Assembly: GCF_030249855.1 (NCBI RefSeq)
Contig: NZ_JANURN010000009.1
Span: 1 to 64,000 of the forward strand
Direction of reading: 5' to 3'
DNA length: 64,000 nucleotides
Source: Helicobacter_B zhangjianzhongii
GTDB taxonomy: Bacteria > Campylobacterota > Campylobacteria > Campylobacterales > Helicobacteraceae
Shown: piece by piece, positions 7,170 to 15,609 of the stretch
How the letters are laid out: every line of letters begins with the position of its first letter
Numbering within the stretch: position 1 is the stretch's first letter
The notes under the pieces: generated by a model
Database searches by the model: none
What the model was told of the DNA's origin: nothing
What the model saw: only the letters and a program-made list of their open reading frames with translations
Program-made: the position numbers and the translations under genes

Positions 7170-9206
7170 ATGTCTGCTATCACTGATGAAAATCTCCCCC
7201 TACTCACCCAAGCCGCAAATGAGCTGCGCTATCTCTGTGCTGATATTGTCCAGCAGGCTAATAGCGGACACCCCGGCGCGCCTATGGGGCTTGCTGAAGT
7301 AGCAGTCGTGCTATCTCATCACTTGCGCCTAAACCCCAAAAATCCGCGCTATCTCAATCGCGATCGCCTAGTTTTTAGCGGTGGGCACGCAAGTGCGCTT
7401 GTGTATAGCCTGCTGCATTTATGGGGCTTTGAAGTGAGTGTGCAAGATTTGCAAGCTTTCCGCCAGCTTGATTCGCTTACACCCGGACACCCGGAGTTTG
7501 CCCACACGCCCGGAGTAGAGATCACCACAGGACCACTAGGGCAAGGGATCGCCAACGCCGTGGGATTTGCTCTAGCACAAAAGCGCGCTAATGCTATGCT
7601 AGAAAAAGTGGATTCTAGTGCGGCGTGTGAAAATGGAGCGTGTGAAAAAGTGGATTCTAGCGATGTGGATTCTAGCAAGCCCATATCTAAGCCTATTTTG
7701 GATCATTATGTGTATTGCCTGTGTGGCGATGGGGATTTGCAAGAGGGCATTAGCTATGAGGCTTGCTCGCTTGCTGGCTTACACCAGCTAGAGAAGCTTA
7801 TCATCATCTATGATAGCAATGGCATAACCATAGAGGGCGGCACGCAAATCGCCTTTAGCGAAAATGTGCGCGCGAGGTTTGAGGCACAGGGCTTTAGCGT
7901 GTTTGAGTGCGATGGGCATAATCTTTTAGCCATAGATTCTGCCCTAGAATCCGCCAAAGTCTCCCCTAAGCCAAGCCTTATCATCGCGCAGACCACCATA
8001 GGCAAGGGCGCGCTAGAGCTAGAGGGCAGCCATAAAACACACGGCGCACCGCTAGGCGCAGAGCTTATCGCCAAAGCCAAGAAGCAAGCTGGCATAAGCG
8101 AGCGAAGCTTTGCTATCAGTGATGAAGTGGGCTTTGTCTTCCGCGCTTGTATGGAAAAGGGCGCGAGCCTAGAAGCCTTGTGGGAGCAGGCTCTAAGCCC
8201 ACAGGCAAAGGCTATGCTAGCGACACTCACCGCGCCATTAGAGCAAAAAGTGGATTCTATCTCCTACCCCACTTTCACGCAAGGCGACTCCCTAGCCACG
8301 CGCGTAAGCAATGGCAAGATCCTAAATGCCATCGCCAAAGCCCTGCCAAACTTCATCGGCGGCAGCGCGGATCTCGCCCCTAGCAACAACACTGCCTTGC
8401 TGGATTCTAGCGATTTCCCTAGTGGCAATAATCTCCACTTTGGCATTAGAGAGCATTCTATGGGCGCGATTTGCAATGCCTTTGCCAATTACGGGCTTTT
8501 CCTGCCATTTTGCGCGACATTTTTTGTCTTTAGCGATTATATGAGTGCGAGCGTGCGGATCGCTAGCATTATGAGGGCAAAGGTGTTTTATATCTTCACG
8601 CACGATTCTATCGGCGTGGGTGAAGATGGCGCGACACATCAGCCAATCGAGCAGCTAAGCCACTTCCGCGCTATGCCAAACCTCCTTCTCTTCCGCCCCT
8701 CTTGTGCGAATGAAAACATCGCTTGCTGGCAAGTAGCCCTAGAATCTAGCGCGCCTAGTGCCTTTGTGCTTTCACGCCAAAATCTCCCTGTGCTCTCCCC
8801 TGTGGCAAAGAGCCAAGCGCAAAGGGGAGCGTATATCAAGCAGGATTCTAGCCTAAATAATCAAGCGCAAATCACCCTGCTTGCAAGCGGCAGTGAAGTA
8901 TCACTCTGCCTACAAGCCCAAGAGCTGCTAGAATCTAGCGGTGTGCCTACGCGCGTGGTGAGTATGCCTTGCTTTGAGCTTTTGTGTGAGCAGGATCCTA
9001 GCTACCACAAAGAGCTTTTTGCTGGCAAAGTGCTAGCCGTAGAAGCCGCTAGGGGCGATGAGCTGTATCGCTTCGCAGATTTTGTGCTAGGGCTAAAAAG
9101 CTTTGGTAAGTCGGCTAAGGGTGAGCAGCTTTTCACACATTTTGGGCTTAGCGCAGAAAATATCACTAGAGTCGCCCAAGATCTTGCAAAAGAGCTTCTA
9201 TGCTAA
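7170..9206 (+). CDS. tkt: Transketolase
   Basis: This 678-residue enzyme moves two-carbon units between sugar phosphates in the non-oxidative pentose phosphate pathway, using thiamine diphosphate. Visible motifs are NSGHPGAPMG near residue 30, the cofactor-binding GDGDLQEG near 190, FGIREHSMG near 430 and DSIGVGEDGATHQP near 480. Between the helix ending RANAM and HYVYCLCGDGD there is an extra stretch of about 23 residues, EKVDSS-AACENGACEKVDSSDVDSS, made of three copies of the short genomic repeat in frame. This is a surface-loop insertion and should not disturb the active site. AAGGA lies 6 bases before the ATG. The following gene overlaps the 3' end by 7 bases. Confidence 0.96.
   Translation: MSAITDENLPLLTQAANELRYLCADIVQQANSGHPGAPMGLAEVAVVLSHHLRLNPKNPRYLNRDRLVFSGGHASALVYSLLHLWGFEVSVQDLQAFRQLDSLTPGHPEFAHTPGVEITTGPLGQGIANAVGFALAQKRANAMLEKVDSSAACENGACEKVDSSDVDSSKPISKPILDHYVYCLCGDGDLQEGISYEACSLAGLHQLEKLIIIYDSNGITIEGGTQIAFSENVRARFEAQGFSVFECDGHNLLAIDSALESAKVSPKPSLIIAQTTIGKGALELEGSHKTHGAPLGAELIAKAKKQAGISERSFAISDEVGFVFRACMEKGASLEALWEQALSPQAKAMLATLTAPLEQKVDSISYPTFTQGDSLATRVSNGKILNAIAKALPNFIGGSADLAPSNNTALLDSSDFPSGNNLHFGIREHSMGAICNAFANYGLFLPFCATFFVFSDYMSASVRIASIMRAKVFYIFTHDSIGVGEDGATHQPIEQLSHFRAMPNLLLFRPSCANENIACWQVALESSAPSAFVLSRQNLPVLSPVAKSQAQRGAYIKQDSSLNNQAQITLLASGSEVSLCLQAQELLESSGVPTRVVSMPCFELLCEQDPSYHKELFAGKVLAVEAARGDELYRFADFVLGLKSFGKSAKGEQLFTHFGLSAENITRVAQDLAKELLC
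7610..7683 (+). repeat. Triple short-repeat insertion within tkt
   Basis: Three copies of (AAAAA)GTGGATTCTAG begin near 7613, 7645 and 7664. They are separated by GTGTGAAAA-type spacers and read as KVDSS, KVDSS and VDSS. Confidence 0.75.
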
Positions 9207-10690
9207 AGCACGCATTTAGGATCTGTGTAGGTGTGCTACTTGTGCTAGCCCTAGCCCACGCTAAAAAGTCTCCACAATACATCACAGACTCTAAAGACTT
9301 TAGCTCCATAGGTATCGATCGCCACGATATAGAATCCGTAGTAGAAAAAGTCTCAACCAAGCTCCTAGAATCTAGCTTCGTGCGTGAGCTACAAGGGCAG
9401 AAGATCCTAGCCATAGCCGATTTACACAACTTAACGCAAGAAGATATTGATGTAGAGTTTTTGAGCCGCAAGATCACGCGCACATTGCGCAAGAGCAAGA
9501 AATTTACCCTTACAAACGCCATAGCCGGCAGCGGCTCTAGCACCGATAGCTTAATCACAGATTCTAGGAAGCTTACCAAAGACAAACGCTTCAACCAATA
9601 CACCACCCAAGAAGATGGCACACTCCTAGCCCCAAACTACTCGCTTAGTGGCAAGATCATCGAGCGCAGAAAAAGTGTAGGCGATAAGGTGCGAGTGGAT
9701 TATGACTTTCTCTTTGTGCTAACAGACCTAAAAAGCGGGCGAGTAGTATGGGACGATGAAGAAAACATCGCCAAGGCAATTGATAAATCCCAAGTCGCGC
9801 GATTTAGCAAGCTAGGGGCTGGGACTTGTGAGGGCGGCGATGCGATCGCTTGTGAGAGAGAGGCGCAAGCGGCATTAGATTCTAGCGATTATGAGAGTGC
9901 GCAAGAGCTTTTTAAGCAAGCGTGTGATTTGGGCAATCGCCAAGCCTGTGAAAACGCCGCCTATATCAAGCGCGCACTAAAAGAGCAAAAAAAGCAAGAG
10001 AAAAAGGCAAAAGCACAGGCGAGAGATGGGCGATTTGGGCTAAGTGTGGGCGCGGACATTGGCTTTGGCGGAGGGAGTGCGAATATGGCTCCTACGCCTT
10101 ATAGCTCTAAGCCAACTACTAGCAGCGGTAGCAGTAGTGGCAAGGGATTTATCCACTATACTGATGGGGAATACTCCAAAGATATTTCATCAGTGTATAT
10201 GCTTAAAGCTGGGCTATGGTATCGGCAGAAAAATGGCATATATCTCAGTGCTGATGTGCTCTATGGCGGCTTTCAGGCTAAAACTTATGACTCGCCCTAT
10301 CAATTTACCTGCACAGGCAATAGCTATGGATATTGCAGCTGGGAGGGCGTGGATATTACAGGGCTAAAGTTTGATCATAAGCTCTTTGGCGGTGGGGCGC
10401 GCGTGGGCTATGCGATCTCAAGTAGTGATAATAGCTTGGCATTAGTTGGCTTTGTGGGTGGAGGCGCACTCAAAGATGTAGGCTCTAGTATGAAAAGTGT
10501 CGGGGGCTATGTCATCAACCAAAAGCTTGATAATCTCTTCCCATTTTGGGAGATAGGGCTTATGCTAAGCTTTAAATATGTATCACTAGAGACAAGCTAT
10601 CGGCATTTGTTGAATGGCAAAGATGATAAAAGCTGGGCGAGTATCGGGGCGTTTAATGTGGGGGTGGGATTTTTGCTCCCGGTATGGTAG
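9200..10690 (+). CDS. Secreted LpoB-like/Sel1-like/beta-barrel fusion protein
   Basis: This 496-residue protein starts with a cleavable signal peptide (residues 1-21, ending AHA). Residues 35-195 resemble the LpoB family of penicillin-binding-protein activators: an N-terminal VEKVSTKLL helix, LAIADLHN, a SRKITRTLRKSKKF helix and GRVVWDDEENIAK. Residues 210-258 carry a pair of cysteine-spaced Sel1-like helices (CEGGDAIACEREA, SAQELFKQACDLGNRQACENA). A charged Lys-rich linker follows. Residues 277-496 have alternating, glycine- and aromatic-rich strands ending in VGFLLPVW, like an outer-membrane barrel. No lipobox is present, unlike true LpoB. The architecture suggests an envelope protein linking the outer membrane to peptidoglycan, but the function is inferred. 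It overlaps tkt by 7 bases. Confidence 0.6.
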   Translation: MLKHAFRICVGVLLVLALAHAKKSPQYITDSKDFSSIGIDRHDIESVVEKVSTKLLESSFVRELQGQKILAIADLHNLTQEDIDVEFLSRKITRTLRKSKKFTLTNAIAGSGSSTDSLITDSRKLTKDKRFNQYTTQEDGTLLAPNYSLSGKIIERRKSVGDKVRVDYDFLFVLTDLKSGRVVWDDEENIAKAIDKSQVARFSKLGAGTCEGGDAIACEREAQAALDSSDYESAQELFKQACDLGNRQACENAAYIKRALKEQKKQEKKAKAQARDGRFGLSVGADIGFGGGSANMAPTPYSSKPTTSSGSSSGKGFIHYTDGEYSKDISSVYMLKAGLWYRQKNGIYLSADVLYGGFQAKTYDSPYQFTCTGNSYGYCSWEGVDITGLKFDHKLFGGGARVGYAISSSDNSLALVGFVGGGALKDVGSSMKSVGGYVINQKLDNLFPFWEIGLMLSFKYVSLETSYRHLLNGKDDKSWASIGAFNVGVGFLLPVW

Positions 10691-10752
10691 GCGGTGCTAC
10701 GCGTTGGCTTTGGGGCTGGGGGGATTGGGCTTTGGGTAGGCAATGCGATTGA

Positions 10753-10813
10753 TTGCACGATTTTTTGGGCAACCGCAGACCTCTAGTCTAGCTCTGCCCC
10801 AAAAATCGTGCAA
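10753..10813. terminator. Long inverted repeat, terminator-like
   Basis: Arms 10753-10771 and 10795-10813 are 19 bases each with one mismatch (TTGCACGATTTTT-x-GGGCA and its complement), enclosing 23 bases. It lies 63 bases after the stop codon of the LpoB-like gene and could end transcription. No terminal U run follows the stem except the A/T-rich stem itself. Confidence 0.45.
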
Positions 10814-10894
10814 AACAACCACAGCCCCACTGCAATTCCTAGAATCCTAGAAAATATGAACAAAAGCAAAAAGTGGACTCTAGGATTTTAACTA

Positions 10895-10933
10895 TGGATT
10901 GCCACGCCTTGCAGGGCAAGGCTCGCAATGACA
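10895..10933 (-). repeat. Hairpin repeat, copy 4
   Basis: On the minus strand the inner stem is CCTTGC-CCT-GCAAGG, with flanks ATTGC-GAG and CGTG-GCAAT. Confidence 0.8.
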
Positions 10934-10944
10934 AAAAAAAGCAA

Positions 10945-10981
10945 TGGATTGCTTCGGTCGCTTTGCTCTCTCGCAATGACA
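10945..10981 (-). repeat. Hairpin repeat, copy 5 (degenerate)
   Basis: Flanks TGGATTGC and TCGCAATGACA are kept. The core is less symmetric. Confidence 0.6.
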
Positions 10982-11081
10982 AGGGGGCGGATTTTTCACA
11001 CGAGACACGATTATCTTCTTCTAGGATTCTAGGAGTTGCGGTGGTGCTTTCAAAAGTGGATTCTAACGATGACGCCCTTTC

Positions 11082-11119
11082 TGTCATCGCGAGCGGTGCT
11101 TGCACCGCGTGGCGATCCA
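11082..11119 (+). repeat. Hairpin repeat, copy 6
   Basis: The inner stem is CGGTGC-TT-GCACCG as in copy 1. The outer stem is ATCGC/GCGAT, a compensated change from ATTGC/GCAAT. Confidence 0.8.
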
Positions 11120-11165
11120 CACTAGAATCCACTTTTTTACTATGGGTTACTAAAGAAGCTACGCT

Positions 11166-11201
11166 TTGCCACGACTTCCTAGCGCAAGTCTCGCAATGAC
11201 A
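11166..11201 (-). repeat. Hairpin repeat, copy 7 (degenerate)
   Basis: TTTGCCACG and CTCGCAATGACA flank the core, which contains CTAG. It is followed directly by another short-motif copy at 11219. Confidence 0.55.
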
Positions 11202-11251
11202 AGAAAAGGCGTTAATATAAAAAGTGGATTCTAGGATAAAAGGAGCAAAAA

Positions 11252-12097
11252 GTGGATTCTAGGATTTTGACTATGGATTCTAAAGAAACATCGGCTATCG
11301 CCGAGCGGTATCCCTTGTTTTCTAAAGAAGCTACGCTTTGCCACGCCTTGCAGGGAAAGGCTCGCAATGACGATACAAACGCGGATTCTAGTGTGGGCTG
11401 GATCCTAGCTCCTAGCTTCCCTACGCACACCCCACGCACAAGCCCGCGCTATCTCAAGCACTCTGCCACCTTGCGCTATCAAGCAAGCCACACAATCGCC
11501 GCTAGCAAAGCTCCCTGCACTGCCCACAGCCCTACCCCACGCAAAAGCCACGCCCACGCAGCACACAAGCTCACAAAACACGCCCTTTACAACACCACGC
11601 CAGCAATCCATCTCCCCCCCACCAAAAGCCCTAGAATCTCGCCACACAAACACCGCAAGATCCCTGCCACGCACCGCCACATCATCACGCTAGGCATAGG
11701 CGCAAACCTCGGCACAAAGCAGGCGATTTGCAAGCGATTTGCCCATTTGCTAGATTCTCTCACGCGCAATAGGCATTGCAGCTTGCTTGCTACAAGCCCG
11801 ATTTTGCGTAATCCGCCCTTTGGCTACGCCAATCAACCCCATTTCTACAATGCCATTATCACACTTGCTACGAGCCTAAGCATAGTCGAGCTTTTTGGGC
11901 TTGTGTTTTACCTAGAGCGGCGATATGGCAGGGGGAGAAAAAGAGCGTTTAAAAACGCGCCTAGAACGCTTGATATTGATATAATTTTCTATGATAAAGT
12001 GATTATAAAGCGAGCGTATCTTACAATCCCACATAAGCAATTTCACACGCGGGATTCTGTGCTACTTCCACTAGGCTTTGTGCTATGGCAATGCTAG
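11252..12097 (+). CDS. folK: HPPK, 7,8-dihydro-6-hydroxymethylpterin pyrophosphokinase (folate synthesis)
   Basis: The enzyme transfers pyrophosphate from ATP to the pterin in folate synthesis. The HPPK domain covers roughly the last 135 residues of the frame (from about 11690). It shows LGIGANLG, NPPFGYANQ, FYNAIITLAT, YLERRYGRGRKR and the signature APRTLDIDIIFYD. The open frame extends upstream to a GTG at 11252, but its first 45 residues translate genomic repeats (RILTMDSKE, AERYPLFSKE, ARNDDTNADSS) and are unlikely to be a conserved N-terminus. In-frame alternatives are GTG 11393 and TTG 11471, so the true start is open. The stop TAG is part of a CTAGAATCC repeat core. It precedes flhF, as in H. 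pylori. Confidence 0.85.
   Translation: MDSRILTMDSKETSAIAERYPLFSKEATLCHALQGKARNDDTNADSSVGWILAPSFPTHTPRTSPRYLKHSATLRYQASHTIAASKAPCTAHSPTPRKSHAHAAHKLTKHALYNTTPAIHLPPTKSPRISPHKHRKIPATHRHIITLGIGANLGTKQAICKRFAHLLDSLTRNRHCSLLATSPILRNPPFGYANQPHFYNAIITLATSLSIVELFGLVFYLERRYGRGRKRAFKNAPRTLDIDIIFYDKVIIKRAYLTIPHKQFHTRDSVLLPLGFVLWQC
11299..11340. repeat. Composite repeat, copy A
   Basis: CGCCGAGCGGTATCCCTTG followed by TTTTCTAAAGAAGCT matches 60540-60584 in reverse complement with only a few differences. Confidence 0.7.
11336..11372 (-). repeat. Hairpin repeat, copy 8
   Basis: It has a core like copy 4 with one mismatch. It forms the downstream part of the composite repeat and is read through by the folK frame as HALQGKARND. 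Confidence 0.7.
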
Positions 12098-12130
12098 AAT
12101 CCAAATCCACCAATCTATAAGGAGTAAGCT

Positions 12131-13699
12131 GTGCAGACCTTTACTTTCACAGGAGAGACACCAGCAGAAGCTCTCAAAAAGGCGCGCGATGAGCTAGGCG
12201 ATGATGCGATGATTTTAAAGACCCAAGAAGTGCGCAAAAAGAGCTTAAATCAAAGCGCGCTCTATGAGCTAGTGGTAGGGGTAGAAGATGCTATCACGCC
12301 ACAGCCTAAAGACACCCCGGAAGAGACTGCCAAGCCCCTGCCAAACAATAGTATCCAAAAACGCCTTGAAGCCATAGCAGAGAAAGAAATCGCCGCGAAA
12401 AAAAAGCAGCGCAGCCTTAGCCATATCTTTGATGATGATGTAACCATCGAGCTATCAAACACTGTGCGCGAGATCAGCAAGCTAGCAGGGCTGCCTACCT
12501 CTATGCCAGATGCCTCCGCGCTTCTAGCAAAAGCCCAAGAAGCCCAAAAGGCAAAGAGCCAAGCAAGCAAGCCTATCGAGCTAGCCGAGCTAGAATCCAC
12601 CCCCAAAATCCCCAAAGGCTATGCAAACACAACCCCCCAAAAAGCCCAAACACAAAGCCTAGAATCCAAAGCCCCAGAGCTAGAATCCACACAGCAAACC
12701 CCAGAGCTAGAATCCACTTTAGAGACAAAAGAGGCAAGCACCCCAGCTGTCAAAGCCACTTTCACGCCCATTGATGATACAAGCAGTATCAAAGACATTC
12801 AAAATGAGCTAAAAAAGCTTAATGACAAAGTCAAGCTCATACAAAACACCCTGTGGGACGAGAAATCCCCCAAAAATATGGGCATAGAAATCCCCAAAGA
12901 ATTTGCCGAAATCTATCGTATCGCTAAAAATAGCGGTATGAATAAGGCGCATTTAGAAGAGATTATGCGACTAAGCCTAGAGTTTATGCCGCTAAAAATG
13001 CGCGAGCAGAGCCAAACCATACGCCGCTACTTCCGCGAAGTGCTACGCAAGATGATCTACTGCCGCAAGGAAAATAGCGTGGGCAAAAAGATCATTATGC
13101 TAGTAGGTCCCACAGGGGTGGGCAAAACGACTACCCTAGCAAAGCTTGCAGCACGCTATTCCCAGATCCTACCAGAGAAGAAAAAGGTAGGCATTATCAC
13201 GCTTGATGACTATCGTATCGGGGCTATGGAGCAGCTCGCGTGGTATGCGAGAAAAATGCGCATTAGCATAGATTCTGTGAGTGAGAGTGATGATTTTATC
13301 AACAAAATCGAAGCTCTAAGCTATTGTGATTATATCTTGATTGATACTGCTGGACACTCCCAGCACGATAGAGAGAAAATCAATGAGCTAAAGCGATTTA
13401 TCCGCAATGATGACTATAAAATTGATGTAACACTTGTGCTATCTGCTAGCACCAAATACGAAGATCTAAAGGACGCTTACACTGCCTTTGGCGAGCTTGG
13501 GATAGATACTTTCATCTTTAGCAAGCTTGATGAAGCGCGCGGGCTTGGCAATATCTTTTCCCTTGTGTATGAGACCAAAAAGCCCATAAGCTACCTAACC
13601 ATAGGGCAGGAGGTGCCAAGCGATGTTGTGATAGCAGATAATATGTATTTAGCCGATTGTCTTATTGGTGGGTTTTTCTACCCTAACAAAGCCCAATAA
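12131..13699 (+). CDS. flhF: Flagellar SRP-type GTPase FlhF
   Basis: FlhF places polar flagella and is needed for flagellar gene expression in Helicobacter and Campylobacter. The 522-residue protein starts at GTG (AAGGAG 5 bases before) with MQTFTFTGETPAEALKKA. A variable basic/linker region follows at about 60-220, which contains several LEST peptides from the short repeat. The helical N domain comes next, then the G domain: P-loop GPTGVGKTT near residue 325, DDYRIGA, DTAGHSQ near 405 and SKLDEARGLG near 464. It is followed 9 bases later by flhG, its usual partner. Confidence 0.95.
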   Translation: MQTFTFTGETPAEALKKARDELGDDAMILKTQEVRKKSLNQSALYELVVGVEDAITPQPKDTPEETAKPLPNNSIQKRLEAIAEKEIAAKKKQRSLSHIFDDDVTIELSNTVREISKLAGLPTSMPDASALLAKAQEAQKAKSQASKPIELAELESTPKIPKGYANTTPQKAQTQSLESKAPELESTQQTPELESTLETKEASTPAVKATFTPIDDTSSIKDIQNELKKLNDKVKLIQNTLWDEKSPKNMGIEIPKEFAEIYRIAKNSGMNKAHLEEIMRLSLEFMPLKMREQSQTIRRYFREVLRKMIYCRKENSVGKKIIMLVGPTGVGKTTTLAKLAARYSQILPEKKKVGIITLDDYRIGAMEQLAWYARKMRISIDSVSESDDFINKIEALSYCDYILIDTAGHSQHDREKINELKRFIRNDDYKIDVTLVLSASTKYEDLKDAYTAFGELGIDTFIFSKLDEARGLGNIFSLVYETKKPISYLTIGQEVPSDVVIADNMYLADCLIGGFFYPNKAQ

Positions 13700-13708
13700 G
13701 GAGCTAAT

Positions 13709-14569
13709 ATGCAGAGAAATCAAGCCGCCAACCTAGAATCTATGATGCAAAATAGCAAAAAAAGCACCGCAAAATTCATCGCCATAACTTCAGGCAAGGG
13801 CGGTGTAGGTAAGTCCAATATCTCAGCCAATCTCGCCTACTCGCTTAATAAGCTAGGATACAAAGTCGGGGTCTTTGATGCAGACATCGGGCTAGCAAAT
13901 CTTGATCTAATCTTTGGCGTAAAAACAGAGAAAAATATCTTGCACGCGCTTAAAGGGCAGGCGGATTTTAAAGAAGTGGTCTATGAGATTAGCAAAGGGC
14001 TATATCTAATCCCGGGCGATAGTGGGGAGGAGATCCTTAAATATTCTGCTTCAAGTATGCTTGCAGATTTTGCTAGTGAGGCGGCGATTTGGGATCTCTT
14101 TGATTATGTGATAGTCGATACAGGAGCTGGGATTAGCACGCTGACGCAGGCATTTTTGCAAGCAAGCGATCATATCATTGTCATCACTACCCCAGAGCCA
14201 AGTGCCAAAGCCGATGCCTATGCTATGCTAAAGGTGAGTTCAAAATTTACTAATGAATGTATGATGCTTGTAAATATGGCTTCTTCAAGCAATCAAATCA
14301 ATCAAGTTTTCACCACAATCGCTAATGTCGCTAAGGCAAATATCCCCAATCTCTCGCTCACACTTCTTGGAGGCTTTGAGCATAATGCCGCGGTAAAAAA
14401 GGCGATTTTACACAGAAAGCTCATCTGCCAGAGCGAGCCACACAATATCTTCTCACTCACAATGCAAGAGATCGCGCAAAATCTCATCAACAAAGTGGAA
14501 CATAATATGCTTAACACACCTAAGAAAAGCATTGGAAGCTTTTTTAAGCGTTTGCTAGGATATTTGTAA
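13709..14569 (+). CDS. flhG: Flagellar number regulator FlhG (YlxH), MinD-like ATPase
   Basis: This 286-residue ParA/MinD-family ATPase has a deviant Walker A, SGKGGVGKSN, near residue 28. It also has DADIGLANLD near 58, VDTGAGIS for Walker B, and a C-terminal amphipathic tail (KSIGSFFKRLLGYL) suitable for membrane contact. FlhG works with FlhF to limit flagellar number and, in Epsilonproteobacteria, affects division-site choice. AAGGAGCTAAT precedes the ATG. It belongs to the co-directional flagellar cluster. Confidence 0.94.
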   Translation: MQRNQAANLESMMQNSKKSTAKFIAITSGKGGVGKSNISANLAYSLNKLGYKVGVFDADIGLANLDLIFGVKTEKNILHALKGQADFKEVVYEISKGLYLIPGDSGEEILKYSASSMLADFASEAAIWDLFDYVIVDTGAGISTLTQAFLQASDHIIVITTPEPSAKADAYAMLKVSSKFTNECMMLVNMASSSNQINQVFTTIANVAKANIPNLSLTLLGGFEHNAAVKKAILHRKLICQSEPHNIFSLTMQEIAQNLINKVEHNMLNTPKKSIGSFFKRLLGYL

Positions 14570-14578
14570 AGGACTACT

Positions 14579-14923
14579 ATGCGTGTATCAAATTTTATCA
14601 ATCTCTCTGTTGTCTCGGGCTTTTTCATAGGGCTTGCCATTGGGATTATGAAATTTGAAGAGCCAGAGCATATGCTCTTTATGACTATTGTCGTAACGAT
14701 CTCTATGTATTTGATCTCACTCACAATGGCAGCGATATATATCTATATCATAGAGCCTAAGCGTTCTATGCTTGCTAATAAGGAGCTTATCGAGCGACAG
14801 CTAGAGTATTTTGATAGTGAGTTTGATCAAACAGAGCGGCAGGCGCGTGCCATTAGGCAGTTTATCAGTAACTTTGACTTCACAGAAGACAAAGAAGTCT
14901 CCAAGAAAAAGGCGCAAAAGTGA
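14579..14923 (+). CDS. Small conserved membrane protein of the flhG-fliA cluster
   Basis: This 114-residue protein has two hydrophobic segments (about residues 9-23 and 33-57) and then a charged helical C-terminus (LIERQLEYFDSEFDQTERQARAI). From memory a similar gene of unknown function sits at this place in H. pylori. AAAGGACTACT precedes the ATG, and the stop overlaps the GTG start of fliA. The position suggests a flagellum-related role, but no motif shows one. Confidence 0.75.
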   Translation: MRVSNFINLSVVSGFFIGLAIGIMKFEEPEHMLFMTIVVTISMYLISLTMAAIYIYIIEPKRSMLANKELIERQLEYFDSEFDQTERQARAIRQFISNFDFTEDKEVSKKKAQK

Positions 14924-15609
14924 GAAGCAACGGCTATGCAAATGAGAAGCAATTCTCCCAAGATCAGCTAGCGATACAATATCTCCCGGCTGTCAAGGCT
15001 ATGGCATATCGTATGAAGGAGCGGCTACCATCTCATCTTGAAGTAAGCGAGCTTATCTCTATTGGCACAGAGGAGCTTATCAAGCTTGCTAGGCGATATG
15101 ATGAAGGCTTGAATGACTCCTTTTGGGGCTATGCTAAATCGCGCGTATATGGGGCTATGCTTGATTACTTGCGCTCGCTTGATGTCATCTCACGCGCCAA
15201 TCGCAAGCTTATTAAGGCAATTGATATAGAGGTGAGTAAATACTTCAATGAGCACGAAGAAGAGCCAAGCGATGAGTATCTCTCTAGTGTGCTTGGCGAG
15301 AGCGTGGAAAAGATCAAAGAAGCAAAGATCGCTTCAGATATTTATATGCTAGTGCCAATCGATGAGCAATACAACCTAATGGAGCCTACCAATATCATCG
15401 ACAAACTAGAAAAAGAAGAATTGATAGAAAAAATCCACAATGTCCTAAAAAGCTTCTCAAAGCGCGAGCAGCTCATTATCCAGCTTTACTTCTTAGAGGA
15501 GCTAAATTTGAGCGAAATCAAAGAGATCCTAAACATCACAGAATCCAGAATCTCACAAATCACCAAAGAAGTGATTAAAAAAATCCGCAATAGCTTGGGA
15601 GAAAGATAA
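14920..15609 (+). CDS. fliA: Flagellar sigma factor FliA (sigma 28)
   Basis: The 229-residue sigma factor shows region 2 (YLPAVKAMAYRMKERLPSH, then FWGYAKSRVYGAMLDYLRS), region 3, and region 4 with a helix-turn-helix (EELNLSEIKEILNITESRISQI). It directs late flagellar genes such as flagellin. The start is GTG at 14920, overlapping the previous stop (GTGA). The stop overlaps the fliM ATG, so translation is probably coupled. Confidence 0.95.
   Translation: MRSNGYANEKQFSQDQLAIQYLPAVKAMAYRMKERLPSHLEVSELISIGTEELIKLARRYDEGLNDSFWGYAKSRVYGAMLDYLRSLDVISRANRKLIKAIDIEVSKYFNEHEEEPSDEYLSSVLGESVEKIKEAKIASDIYMLVPIDEQYNLMEPTNIIDKLEKEELIEKIHNVLKSFSKREQLIIQLYFLEELNLSEIKEILNITESRISQITKEVIKKIRNSLGER

Larger units (their letters stand above)
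10691..11392. repeat. Second repeat-filled intergenic region
   Basis: There is no supported gene before the folK reading frame. The stretch contains a 19-base inverted repeat (10753-10813), several copies of the short motif (near 11046, 11121, 11219 and 11247, plus a variant at 10871), five or six copies of the hairpin element, and one arm of a composite repeat (11299-11340) matched in inverse orientation at 60540-60584. Confidence 0.8.

Noticed and set aside
10839..11439. Several open frames within the repeat field, both strands, rich in LEST, VDS and ARND
   Set aside because: They are translations of the repeats themselves, with no conserved protein sequence.
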